A DNA stretch of 35,925 nt, taken from positions 1 to 35,925 of the forward strand of contig NW_022204900.1 of NCBI RefSeq assembly GCF_008831285.2, in the 5' to 3' direction. Source of the stretch: Nymphaea colorata. Taxonomy: Eukaryota; Streptophyta; Magnoliopsida; Nymphaeales; Nymphaeaceae. How positions within the stretch are numbered: position 1 is the stretch's first letter; every line of letters starts with the position of its first letter. Positions 21,156 to 32,155 of the stretch are shown one piece after another. A program made the translations under genes and the position numbers. The notes under the pieces were generated by a model. The model did no database searches and was not told the origin of the DNA. It saw only the letters and a list, made by a program, of their open reading frames with translations.

Positions 21156-23005
21156 ATGGATTACGAGCTGATTTAGAGAAGATACACCTATCGAGAGCAA
21201 GACCCTTAATACAAGGGATAAGGCCTTGACAAGTAACTTGCAAGTGGCCCCGTAGAACAAAGAAAATGCCGAGATTGCTTTTGCTGTCTACTCTATATTG
21301 CCTTTTGGGTAGCAACCATCGTCATAGCCATGTACGCATTCGCAAATGGCAATCCGGAGCTGTTAGCCGCTCCATTCGACTCAACAGGTAATATTCATTT
21401 AAGAGAGGTCTCCAATGCGGATATGGACAGTATGCAGACTATCCATATGCTTACTATAGTCAATTGAATTACACCAAGTTTGGATGCGTGAAAGATTGTC
21501 CATCATCAAGCAGCGATGTGTTTCAGACCATGCTTGGAGGCAAACCATATGGGAATAATGTGTTTCCAGCTTATAAGACTATTCAAATAGTGACCTTGTG
21601 CTATCCTATTTCCTAAGATATCAATAAATACATCGTTACAGGTCTGACCTTCTTTGATCAGTTCATTAGCGATCTAGGATCCTCTTGGAAGATCTCACTA
21701 ATCTCGCTTTTTACGGCACTGCTTTTATCGATAATTTTGCTACTGTTTATACGGGCATGTGGACAATGCATAGTCATTTCGATAATTATCCTCTACCTTG
21801 CTTTACTGATAGGGCTTGGATTCGGATGCATGATTGCTTCAAAGGATGGCATTGGAATCTAGGGATATGAATAAGGGACTAATCCTGAGGCATTATAAGC
21901 AGCTGCTTACATCTGCTGGGTCATAGCTGGTTTTTCTTTTCTTGCTATTTGCTGCAGTTTAAAGAAATTAAAAGTCGCAGCAGCTATCATTAAGGCTGCA
22001 GCTGAGTTCACAAGGCAATAATGCAAGATCATTATTGTCCCCTTCCTTATGTTCATATCGATTGTAATTTTTCTTCGATTCAGGCTATTTTCTTTGTATT
22101 TTGGAGCTATTCATCAATCTACATTTTCAGTTGCGGATAAGTGAAGCAATGCAACAAATCTCCTTACGCCTGTATTGATTGGGAGGTTGGAGTTAAACGA
22201 AGTTTGGGATTCTTCATATTCGGCTTATTCTGGTAGCTTTTATACGATTTAGGAATTGCTAAGTTGCTATATCGATCTGCCAGTTTGTGATTGCCTCAAC
22301 TGCAGCTTATTGGTATTTTTCTCATTTGGGAAACGCTACATTCCCACTAATCAAAAGTTTCTGCCGTGCTTTGACATACCAACTTGGTTCCATAGTCTTC
22401 GGATCCTTAATTTTATGCATAGTTTGGATGCTGCAAATCATCTTATAGATACTTCACAGAGCAACCAAAAATCAAACAGTTTCAAGCAGTCCAGCCAACA
22501 ACGTCTGTGCTGATTATTGCGTTAGATGTGCCACTTGTATGCTTGCCTGTTTTGAAAGGTTTATTAGGTTTGTGACCAAGAATGCCTTTCTGATGATGGC
22601 TATCAGTGGAGAAGGATTCTGCACATCTGCTCATCAAGCCTTTTACCTTGCTGTTAGAACTGCTGGATAGTATTCAATCACTCATGGTGTTGGTCATGTT
22701 ATGATGTTTTTCGGCAAGCTTCTCGTATCTGTTGGTGTTACATTCTTTGCCTATCTGCTCGCTACAGGTCTGGTAGAATTCTAATAAACTCTTTACTCTC
22801 CTTTGACTCCAGTTATGGTACATTTAATATAATTTAGATGGCCTTCATCATCAGTTACGTGATTGCATCATTCTTCATGGATGTCTTTGCAGTTGCATCT
22901 GACACTTTCCTCCTTTGTTATGCTCTGGAGATGGATATTTTGCGTGGAATTTCGTATGCTTGCCCTCAAGACCTAAAGGAAGTCTTAGACGCTCGTAGAA
23001 GATGA
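21156..23005 (+). CDS. Choline transporter-like protein (SLC44/CTL family)
   Basis: After removal of four 20-nt introns the gene has exactly 590 codons (589 residues), a normal size for SLC44. The N-terminus ends in GPVEQRKCRDCFCCLLYIAF and YAFANGNPELLAAPFDSTGL-QCGYG, the classic CTL entry to helix 1 and its loop. Further markers are FGCMIASKDG, QFVIASTAAYWYF, CRALTYQLGSIVFGSLILCI, a Cys-rich loop (CADYCVRCATC), NAFLMMAISGEGFCTSA and the ending FFMDVFAVASDTFLLCYALE. About ten membrane helices are visible. Family members move choline or ethanolamine across plasma or organelle membranes. No frame correction is needed. Confidence 0.95.
21388..21407 (+). other. 20-nt intron 1 of SLC44
   Basis: GTAATATTCATTTAAGAGAG. 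It joins FDSTG to LQCGYGQ. Confidence 0.92.
22064..22083 (+). other. 20-nt intron 2 of SLC44
   Basis: GTAATTTTTCTTCGATTCAG. It joins LMFISI to AIFFVFW. It is 19/20 identical to intron 1 of the MAPEG-like gene. Confidence 0.92.
22233..22252 (+). other. 20-nt intron 3 of SLC44
   Basis: GTAGCTTTTATACGATTTAG. It joins FGLFW to NCEVAISICQFVIAS and restores the family frame. Confidence 0.92.
22818..22837 (+). other. 20-nt intron 4 of SLC44
   Basis: GTACATTTAATATAATTTAG. It joins SPLTPVM to MAFIISYVIASFF. Confidence 0.92.
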
Positions 23006-23074
23006 TAGTTTTTACGATTAATAGTATACATTTCAATCATATTATACATACTAATCTTTAATAGTCACAAGCAA

Positions 23075-23835
23075 ATGATTCCCAGCATGAAGGCTAAGAG
23101 TAATAAATAAATTTATCAAATCCTTTTTGGAGTTACAACTAATTACATCCAAGCATAATAAAATCTTGAATGCTATCCTAAAGCTCATTCCGGTCGACAA
23201 GAGGAGAAAATATCTCTATTATTCGAGTCTAACGGCGCCCTATATCATAAAATCAAAGAAGAAAAATGGCTCCTTCTGTTGTCCATTTATCTTCTTTTAT
23301 TCAATCAGCAAAGAAAAAATAGGTTAACCAATCATTACTGGAGTTCACAAGAAGATTGTCATTTCAAGAAACATACACAGAAACATTCCTTACTGCGAGG
23401 CCGATGAAAGCAAAGGAAACCGTTACGTTATTGAACCTGTAAAAGCTTGAAAAAGATGCTAACTAAAGGCTAATTAAGAAAAAGAAATATGATGATCAAA
23501 TATTCTTAAGTGAATTGACTGATCAAGAGCCATTTGTTTCGCCTAAAAAGGAAGCACAAATGTTATCTTAGTAGAAAGATTTGCTAAGGTCCAAGAGGAA
23601 GAACTATGTGATGCGTAAACTCTAGTTCAAAAGCTTTCTCAAGCGGCAATAAATGGCTAAAACTGCTCCTTTGATTCCAAAATAGGAGCCAAAGTAAGTT
23701 CAGTATGAGAATTAAAAGGCTAAGCAAGAATTATGCAAATTTAACATACGAAATTATTCTTGTGATGTCATTAAAACTCGGAAAAACCGTCATTTTATGA
23801 TAAAAGAGCAGCCCAGCAACTATCAAAGGAATTGA
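23075..23835 (+). CDS. Unknown basic protein, about 253 residues
   Basis: Starts MIPSMKAKSNKEIYQI. It needs two one-base corrections, at the T-run near 23120 (one T too many) and the A-run near 23445 (one A too few), to read LELQLITSKHNKILNAILKL, RRKYLYYSSLTAPYI, GVHKKIVISRNIHRN, then KKLEKDANERLIKKKK and DLLRSKRKNYVMRKLEFK. The protein is basic, with a hydrophobic patch (FCCPFIFFYS). No family is recognised. It lies 69 bp after SLC44 and 102 bp before the branching enzyme. Confidence 0.6.
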
Positions 23836-23937
23836 AGACAAAAAAATAGCAACTGTATGATTATGTATGAGTAGAATAAGCATTTTGGGATTATTAACAT
23901 ACAAAGATTTGTCATTGAATTTAGCCTATAATAAATA

Positions 23938-25969
23938 ATGGAAATCAAACAACATCTCCAAATCATCAAAGACGACCCTTATCTTCAACCCTACTAGGTA
24001 TTTTTCCCTTAATAAAGGACTACTTCCTCAGAATCCGAAGCTTAATCGATCAACGCATATCGCAGTTTCAAGCTGAAAATGGCCTAGATTATGTTTCTCA
24101 AAGCTACAAGAGATACGGTGTGCACAAAGAAGGAAATTTTTACGTATACAGGTAGTGGGCGCCTTAGGCCCAATCCATCTCCATTTTCGGAGAGTTTAAT
24201 CAGTGGAAAAGAGGCGAGTATGTATGCACTAAGGTAAACTATCCTTTATTTAGAATGAGTTTGGACTCTGGACGTGCGAAATCGACATTCCCATTCCCAA
24301 CCTATCTGCATTAAAAGTGGAGGTGAGGATAAAGGACGGAAGCATTGTGGATAGGATCCCAGCCTGGATCAATTTCACCAGGCAGAATAAGGACCATACC
24401 TTCGATGGAGTGTATGTAGACTTAGGAGCTTATCAGTGGAACAATGCAAAACCTGAATGGGAGAATACAAGCGTGAAGGTTTACGAGTGCCATATCGGTA
24501 TGTCAGGCATTGAATAAAAAGTGCACTCTTTTACCTATTTTCGAGAAAATGTGCTTCCTAAAATTAGAAACCTCGGATACAATGTCATCCAAATTATGGG
24601 TGTCATCGAGCATCCCTACTACGGATCGTTTGGTTATCATTGCACTAATTATTTCAGCGTTTCTTCCAGATTCGGAACACCGAATGATTTCAAAATGCTT
24701 GTTGATGAGGCACACGGAATGGGAATCAAGATTATCATCGATTTGGTTCACTCACATGCCGCCAAGAATGTCCTTTAGGGTATTAATATGTGGGATGGAA
24801 CTGATTATCAATATTTCCATGGAGGAGAGAAGGGCAACCATCCACTTTGGGACAGTAGGGTCTTTGATTACTCTAAGTATGAGGTTCTTCGCTTCCTTCT
24901 TTCTAATATTAGGTTCTGGCTTGAGGAATACAACGCTGACGGCTTCAGGTTTGATGGAGTTACGTCAATGCTCTATGAACATCACGGTAAAAACTATGGA
25001 TTTACCGGCAACTATAACGAATACTTTAATCACATGCTCGATGTCGATGCACTCGCCTACCTAGCCATCGCTAACCAACTCGCACGCACAATCTATCCTC
25101 AAGTCATTCTCATCGCAGAGGATGTATCTGGATTTCCAGGTTTGTGCAGGTCGATTGAGGAAGGAGGGATTGGCTTTGGGTTCAGGCTGGCGATGGCTGT
25201 TCCTGATATGTGGATCAAGCTTCTCAAGGAGAAAGTGGATGAAGATTGGAAGGTCGGGGAAATAGCTTTTCAACTGACCAACAGGAGATACAAAGAGCCT
25301 TGCATCGCATATGCTGAAAGTCATGACCAAGCTCTAGTTGGTGACAAGACCATCTCTATGTGGCTCTTTGATTCAGAGATTTACGACAATATGAGCGTCT
25401 TTAGCCAATAAACGCCAAGAGTGTTCAGAGGCATGGCTCTACATAAAATGATCCGCCTCATTTCCTTCAGTCTTGGCAACCAAGGTTTCCTCACTTTCAT
25501 GGGCAACGAGTTTGGCCACCCTTAGTGGATTGACTTCCCGAGGGAGGGAAACAACTGGAGTTATCACCATTGCCGCAGGAGATGGGATCTCTCCGAACGA
25601 ACAGACCTCAGATATCATTTCCTGCTCAATTTCGACAGATTAATGATCGCGCTGGACACCAGATTCAACATTTTGGCAAGTGATTACCAGTATGTGCGTA
25701 GCCAGCATGAGTCTGACCAAGTCTTGGTTTATGAGAGAGGGATTTGCTGTTTGTGTTCAACTGGAATCCCAACAAAAGTTTTCAGAGTACGATATCTATA
25801 CCAAACTAAGCAAGACTGCCCAAGTTGTCTAAGCACAGACGATGAGGAAACTGGAGGCCATAGCAGAGTCACCATCAACATATAATGTGACAAAATCGAT
25901 GAGTTTGTTGGCAAATTTACTCTGTATGTGCCATCACGCTGTGCCATTGTGTTCCATCTGACAAAATGA
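23938..25969 (+). CDS. GBE1: 1,4-alpha-glucan (glycogen) branching enzyme
   Basis: GH13 glycogen branching enzyme, which cuts alpha-1,4 chains and rejoins them as alpha-1,6 branches; about 664 residues, against roughly 700 in eukaryotes. Visible in order: DPYLQPYE then DYFLRIR; a CBM48 domain beginning [17 protein letters not shown], with both E written [51 protein letters not shown] (nucleophile about Asp326); ILIAEDVSG (acid/base Glu381); [12 protein letters not shown] (Asp450); and GHP-E-W with E as TAG at 25523. Two 20-nt introns are near the 5' end. In the C-terminal beta domain (about 25740-25840) three single missing bases, two of them in G or T runs, are needed to read [13 protein letters not shown] and [13 protein letters not shown]. 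Confidence 0.97.
23998..24017 (+). other. 20-nt intron 1 of GBE1
   Basis: GTATTTTTCCCTTAATAAAG. It joins YLQPYE to DYFLRIRS. Confidence 0.93.
24234..24253 (+). other. 20-nt intron 2 of GBE1
   Basis: GTAAACTATCCTTTATTTAG. It joins YVCTK to [10 protein letters not shown], matching the family's YGKWEL segment. Confidence 0.93.
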
Positions 25970-26024
25970 TCATTAGATATTCCTTGCTTCATTAATAAAC
26001 ATAATTATGGATAAAGAAATGAAT

Positions 26025-28107
26025 TCAGATCATTAATCTAAAGAAAACTTCTTATTGCGACTATACTCCATACGAAATTTCTTTCATTACGACTTCAATT
26101 TTATCTTACTTCTCTTATGCAAGCAACAGAGTTGTTGATTTTGTTCTCCCTTAGGTGTTCAGTCTCTCACTCCAATACGGCTCAACAAAGATAGTTGCAT
26201 ACTCATCAGGAAGGTCATTGAATTTATTTTTATTTTGCATTAAAGAGGCCATCTCCATTAGTAATTACGATTCACTTAGATTATCTATTTTATTCAAAAT
26301 TGATTGAAAAGCTTTTGAGCCATATTATGTCTTTTGCCAAGGCTATTTTAAGCTTGAATTGCTTAGTCCATAGCACAGATTTTTGACAACTGAACCGGAT
26401 TCTATTACTTCGATTAGCTAAAAATGTAGTACATGCTAGCTGTTCTTAAATTGCAGATAACCAAGTTGAAAGGAGAGTAGAGTTGGCATCTCTTCGAAAG
26501 CTCTTTGATTTCTTTCAGCACAATCTAATCAGTCTGATTTCTCATGTTTTATGGTATAAATGACGTCACTAGGAATCGGCTTACCAACTCTCCTCTTGAA
26601 ATTCCTTGTCTCGAGTAAGGAGAAGGCACTATGAAGTTGGTTAGAAACACTAAGAGGCCGGTTTATTGTTGATTCCCAGCCAAGTCCCTCCTGACTGTGC
26701 ATCCCTTCCTCCATAATGTTGGGATCTTCATGAAATGGCGCCAGCTTTAGAGTCTATCGTTCAGTTTTTTCTTCCCGATTAAAAGCGAGGGCCATTTTTA
26801 ATGAGCTTTTTCCTTGTGGACAGGAGCAAAAGAAAGTGATGCACATGTTTTTATTAACAATTGCTATGACGTCGAAAATAATCTACTTAATTATGACATA
26901 ATCATAATAAGAATTTGATAAATTCTGAAAAAGTCCTTCAACTGTATACGATTGGACTATATCACATTCTTGTCCTCCACTGGGACAGTATCTTACTCTT
27001 TCCGACCAATGATATTAAAAATTTCTTCATCTAAGGACTGCTGGAGTCAAGCCCGAGGTCGACAGGGGAAAGATGGTCCTCGTTTAGTTGGTCGAGATCT
27101 GCCTTAGCATCAATGAGCCGTCTTGCCGTTTCTTGTTTATTTCAACTCCTACCTAAATCATCGCGCATAAATGCAATGTGGAGAGGTGTGTTTCCGTGGT
27201 CATCGGTCATATTGACTAAAATACCGTTTTGCTTCAAAAGGAAATCAATAGATTCTGTATTCTAGGTTCTTGATTAGTGTAAAAATACAGAGCTGCATGA
27301 TGAAGTGGAGTCAGTCTCTTTTCATCTCTTTGGTTGAGTAAGGTTGGCTCATTTTAAGGATTGTTCTCATCACTTCGATAGCGCCTACTCGAGCAGCACT
27401 GTGCATTGGATGAAACAAAGGATAATTTCCCAATAAGTCATCTATTTAAGCAATTATCACCTCTGAGTAAATTGACTGCTGCTTATTTTGAAGACTAAAT
27501 AGCCATATGAATGGGATATAGATGTAAAAGGTTAGGCACCTTAGCTGCTTTTCCTGCCAAGAGAGCTTAAATCATTTATATTTCGCCAGCTCTGCAAGAG
27601 TAATGAAGAGGAGTGTTGCCATATTTATCAGCAAGCTCATAATTTGCCTTCTTTTTTAATCCTTCAAAGAATGCTTATCTCCTTCGATAAATGGCAGCCA
27701 TATGCAGTATATTTTGCCCTTCTGAATTTGCTATTCCTAAGCTGAATCCTTCCCTTTCAAAAAGATCAGCAACTTATGTTTTGTTTTCCAGATATGCGAA
27801 CATGAGAGGATTGCATTTCAAGGGATTATTTTCATCAAAAAGTAAGTAATCCTTAAAGGATATATTTTTAATATATGCGGCAACTGCTTCTCGTTTCCTT
27901 CACCTTTGTGATATCATTTTTACTGATCATGAAGTAAAGGAAAGGAAAGTCATCATAGGTGACTTCCTTATAATCCTTTTACCCCTTGAATAGTTTGGGA
28001 ATTTATTCGTACTTTCCCTTTTCGTACAATTTGATTAATCTATTCTTTTTGCCATTTACAATCCAGCCTCGATAGCTGCTTGTACACCAGTTTATTATCG
28101 ATTTCAT
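26025..28107 (-). CDS. Ankyrin-repeat protein, frame-disrupted
   Basis: About 690 residues starting MKSIINWCTSSYRGWIVNGK. Ankyrin repeats run through the middle: GQNILHMAAIYRR, DKYGNTPLHYSCRAGEIEMI, PMHSAARVGAIEVM, RLTPLHHAAL, DDHGNTPLHIAFMRDDLE, EDHLSPVDLGL. The last 250 residues have no clear family (FHEDPNIMEEGMHSQEGLGW). One intron of 21 nt (27132-27152) removes an in-frame TGA and joins RDDLE to TARRLIDAKADL. At least five one-base shifts are needed elsewhere (near 27895, 27440, 27355, 27010 and 26310). It ends 55 bp from the convergent branching enzyme. Ankyrin arrays bind proteins; the partner is unknown. Confidence 0.75.
27132..27152 (-). other. 21-nt intron of the ankyrin gene
   Basis: GTAGG...ACAAG on the minus strand, with an in-frame TGA inside. 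Splicing gives a continuous ankyrin repeat across the junction. It is one base longer than the 20-nt norm; an A-run inside could be over-called. Confidence 0.75.
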
Positions 28108-28165
28108 TTATGCAAATAATAGCAGAATTAAAATGGAGGTTTGATAAAATTAATATATGCTTTGA

Positions 28166-29324
28166 TCATTTTTCGAGATGCTTGATGTTTCTTCTGTGCC
28201 TATACTCCTTCATGTCTGGCTCTTCTTGCTGAGGCTGCTTTTTAGGAGCTGTTTCTGTGGTATGATGCTGAATCAACTTTTTGAGTTCCTTTATTCTGAT
28301 TTCATTGAGTTTTAATTCTTTCTCTTTCTCTTTAAGGATCAAAAGCTTTTCTCCTATTATATTCTTTTTTGCTGAAGTCGTTTTCGATGGCTTGTATCTT
28401 TTAGTTCCAAGTTTTTTCTGTTTCTTTTCTTTATCTTTATATTTCTGCTATTTGATCATCGATTTCTTGGATCATTTCGTTGGTTATGATGGTTCCGCTT
28501 TGCTGGGGTGGTTTTTTAGCTTTTTATTTGTTTTATTTGATCTTTGCCTCCATCTCCTTGATCTTAGCTTGCTTCGTTATGTAAATTTCGTGATTTTTTC
28601 TTAAAACTCTTTCATTCTAAAGTAATTTTTCAGACAGATGCTTGCATTATTCTTTGGTCTTAGATAGTTGTTCTTTCAACTGTTTTACTTTCTCCTCATA
28701 TTCGTTGTCGTTTCTGATTAGTTTAGAGCTTTTGTTTGCTCTCTCTTCACCTTCATCAGAGCTTCTTTTTCATCCTGCAAAACTTTGAGTTATTTTTGTA
28801 GATTTTTGAGCTAATCTTCCTTTCCCTGAACTCCTCTGCTGTCGTAACATGCTCGAGCTGCCTCTTGGTCAAAAAATTTTATTCTTTAAGTTCATAATCT
28901 ATATTTGCTGCTTCTTCAGCTCTGCTTTTTTGGCCTTCATGACTTAGTCGTCCTCACCTTACTCTGCGTGAAGGCCGTATTTTTTGGATTTCTTCTCTCT
29001 CTGCACGATTTCGTCCATCTGCTTAGCAAGTTCATAGATTTGCGTTTTTAGTTTGATGTTCTGCTCGATCATCTTTTCTCGATTAGGAGTGTTCTCATAC
29101 ACTTTCTTTTGCGGAGTTGGCTTTTATTTTTGCTCCTACTTTGAAGGGTCTACGAAATCATCCTCGTATCGTTATTCTTCTTCGGTTTTCTGTTTGGCTG
29201 CGGGAGGATGTTCGGTTTGTAATTGGTATTCAACTGTTAAGGGCTGTTTATTTTTGTCGTTGGTTTCTTCCTGGTGGAAGTCTTACTCGTAGTCCTCGTA
29301 TTTATACTCAAGGTTCTGTTGCAT
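28166..29324 (-). CDS. Coiled-coil protein
   Basis: About 386 residues starting MQQNLEYKYEDYEEDFHQEE. An acidic low-complexity N-terminus is followed by a long coiled coil (KMIEQNIKLKTQIYELAKQM, KKAELKKQQIEIMNLKNKIF, KNLQKELKVLQDEKEALMKV, KIKEMEAKIKENK). It ends in a basic tail (HRRNIKHLEK). Several single-base shifts are needed after about 28870. The composition suits a cytoskeletal or ciliary structural protein, but no named family can be assigned. The next gene on the same strand starts 58 bp downstream. Confidence 0.65.
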
Positions 29325-29499
29325 AATTATTAGTGATAACTATATGCAATATCCATATGTTTCAAAAAATGATCATTTGAAACTTACTTTACTTATCTTG
29401 TGGTAAGCATAGCTCTCTGTGCAACGCTAAGATCAGATGTATGAATAAATATGCTATTAATGATTAGTTTTTGCCTATTTCTCATAAATACAAGCATAA

Positions 29500-31344
29500 T
29501 CATGCGGTAAAATCGCTGACGATTGCAGCTGATGACTTGATGCTTCTTCTTCGACTGTTATGGCTCAAATTGCTTTTCCCTTCACCCAAATGACTTTTAC
29601 CTTCGCCCAAATGACCCTCCAATCCGCACATGAATAGCTTCGTACTGACATCAAAGTCAGTCTTGTTCAGTCTTTTCGGGGAAGATCGAGGCGCGAATAG
29701 AGTTTTATTGGCTCTTGTCAACGACGACGCTCTGTTTTTATCGTTTTCCCCTTTGGTTAGGTTAATACTTTAGTTTAGGTTCTTCGATACGAATTGCTGG
29801 GAAGATTCGTAAACGCGTAATTCAAAGTCTTTGAAATCTTATTTGTCAGCTTTCTTTTCAACGTGATGAATGATATCAGTGTAGTTGGCTTTCTTCGATA
29901 GAATTTCTTTCATGTTCTTTATCTATTCACATACTTAACCGACCTCATTTTTGATACCCTTTATCTTGTCCCTGTTCGTTCGTATCTATGATTAGATTGC
30001 TTTTAATTGAGATTCAACCTTTTGTTTACTGTCTTGAAAACGGTCTATCCGATTGTTTGCATCAAGTTTTCAAGTGTACGCTTGAACTATTAGGCCTATG
30101 ATTTCGATTATTTCTGCAAAGTCTACATCTTTTTATTTACATCTAGCTTAAGACTCTCGATCGATTTCTCAGTTTTATGCCTTTCCTTGCAAAATTAATC
30201 ATAATTTGCTTTGATTTGTGAGCTTAAATTAGATATTTCTTTGTATTTTTCTTCATATTTTGATCTAAATCTCTAACCGTTTCTTTAATTTTGGCAATTT
30301 CATCGTTCATATTTATAATTTTTGCTTGAAGATCTTCTCTTTGTTGCTTGATTTCAGACTTACTGACTCTTAAATTAGACTCAATCTCATTTATGCTTGG
30401 TCTTATTGATTTATCATAAAAAAGTTAGAATCTTGTGCTCCACGTTTGGTCACTGGTTCTATTGTTAAGCTACGATAATATCTTATTTGTGATGCTTCAG
30501 ATAGGTTTTGATATGATGTCATTTAGTTGCTGAGCCTGAAGATCTCTGAGGTATGAAGGGAAACATCTGTTGTGCTTTTGTTGATGATTGGAATATATTT
30601 GAATATCAGTTATTTTCCTTAAAAAGCTGCACTTGATGCCTGTTAAAGCTTCGAATTTACTTATTTCATTTTCGCATGCAAATCTGATTGAAGCTTATAG
30701 AAATCCTCATATCCTACCTTTCCTTTCTTTTTGATAAGTGGCAATCCATCAGAAGTCAATCCTGTCTGAGATATGCCAGTATTTGCACCTCCAACCTATA
30801 TATTTCCTTGCCATTTGATATCTAACCTGCGATTCTTTACTCACCTCCTTCAAGGCTTTGATTATCCTTTTCGAAACCACCCTCATCGTATTCTTACAGA
30901 AACTTCTTCATCTGTGCCTCAAACGTTACTTTATCTACTTTCTTCTACAGCTATTTTTTCAAAGGTTAAGTAACATTTTCCAGCATTTTTATGCTTTTGG
31001 AATTCTAATTGACAGTCTTTCATGCAAATCCTTTAATGTCTTTGCCATTTCGCCAACTTTTCTATCGACCGCATTGCCAATCCACTTATCTTTCCATGTT
31101 CGTTGTGCAAATTGATCTCATGCTCTGCAATCTTGTTATACACTTTTTCGTTGAGCTTGCAATAGTTCAAAAAAACAGCATTCATTTTCTTGAGTTCCTC
31201 AACTATGAAGTTGCTCTCGTGAATCATAGACTCTATTGTGATACCACCGCCCACAAACATCTGATCAACCGTGACGAATTATGCCAGTTCCTTGTTGTAG
31301 ACCATATTTTCGAAACGCTTTATCTAGTCCTTTAGACTAATCAT
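29500..31344 (-). CDS. Coiled-coil protein with HLGEGKS repeats near C-terminus
   Basis: About 614 residues starting MISLKDEIKRFENMVYNKEL. The N-terminal 120 residues (MFVGGGITIESMIHESNFIV, LNEKVYNKIAEHEINLHNEH) are helical, and long coiled-coil stretches follow (LQAKIINMNDEIAKIKETVR). The C-terminus is basic and Ser-rich and contains two tandem HLGEGKS units (about 29575-29620), probably disordered. At least two frame shifts are needed between 29800 and 30950. A function in the cytoskeleton or cilium is a guess from composition only. Confidence 0.6.
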
Positions 31345-31466
31345 TCAAATTCTGACCTTATTATAGGGTAATAAACTTATTAAGATGCTTATCAATAATA
31401 AAGATATTGCCATCATACCCAATTTAAGTGGGTTTTTAAGTCAATTTCCCCCTTGCTGAGGCCTGA

Positions 31467-32126
31467 TCAGCCTCTAGCAATACGTAGATAAAAATTAGGA
31501 GGACTTATGAAGTCTTTTTTTGAATCTCTGGCTCCTATTTACTGAAGATATATGTATAAAGCTCCTAAGACAAGCCCAATCACTTGATTGATGATCTGAT
31601 GGCCAAGGAAAAGCATCATGGCAAGATAGAGAAATGGAAGGTATGTGCCTATATAGTGTTAAATATACTTTAAATGTAGAATTTCGAAAAAATATGCATT
31701 CTTTACGATGAGACCTTCCTTGACGAAATAAAGACTATTGAGATGATGAAAATGTCAGTCAAAAAGTAAACTTTGACGAAAGTTCCAACAGTTATGCAGC
31801 ATACTAAGAGTATAAGGATCATCCAAAGAAATTATGCATACTTGAGTCCACTTTATATCGATTTCTCTAGCCTATAAAGAGAAAAATAGAGGACATAGAG
31901 ACTAATAACGAAGGCCATGTCAAGTTTTTAGATGAAGAGGAAGGTGGTCAGGGCCTCCAGATATGTAATTTGAAAAAAGTCTCTTCAAAGGTGTAGAAGA
32001 TGTGATACGATGAGATGAGATTCAAAGAGATTAGGACAGTAAATAGGATGCATATGGATAGGTATGTCCTGGTGAAGAGCGGTCGTGAGTATACCAATCT
32101 AAGAGGTTTTGCTTTATGCCTTACAT
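31467..32126 (-). CDS. Derlin-family ER membrane protein
   Basis: Derlins are rhomboid-like ER membrane proteins that help retrotranslocate misfolded proteins for ERAD. Recognisable parts are LLDWYT, then RPLFTRTYLSICILFTVLIS, FYTFEETFFKLHIWR, ALTTFLFIEKLDMAFVISLY, TDIFIIISIVF-type segments, and YLPFLYLAMMLFLGHQIINQ followed by VIGLVLGALYIYLQ. About 214 residues, a normal size. The gene starts ATG TAA (Met-Glu), MEGIKQNLLDWY. One 20-nt intron (31649-31668) is needed, plus two one-base corrections near 32077 and 31949. RSPH3 lies only 30 bp upstream on the same strand. Confidence 0.85.
31649..31668 (-). other. 20-nt intron of the Derlin gene
   Basis: Minus-strand GTATATTTAACACTATATAG. It joins SKFYIE to the conserved TYLPFLYLAMM segment. 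Confidence 0.88.
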
Positions 32127-32155
32127 TTGCTATAAAATATTATAATTTGATCTTA

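Noticed and set aside
31455-31477. Small inverted repeat GAGGC...GCCTC near the Derlin stop
   Set aside because: A five-base stem at the gene end is not distinguishable from chance.
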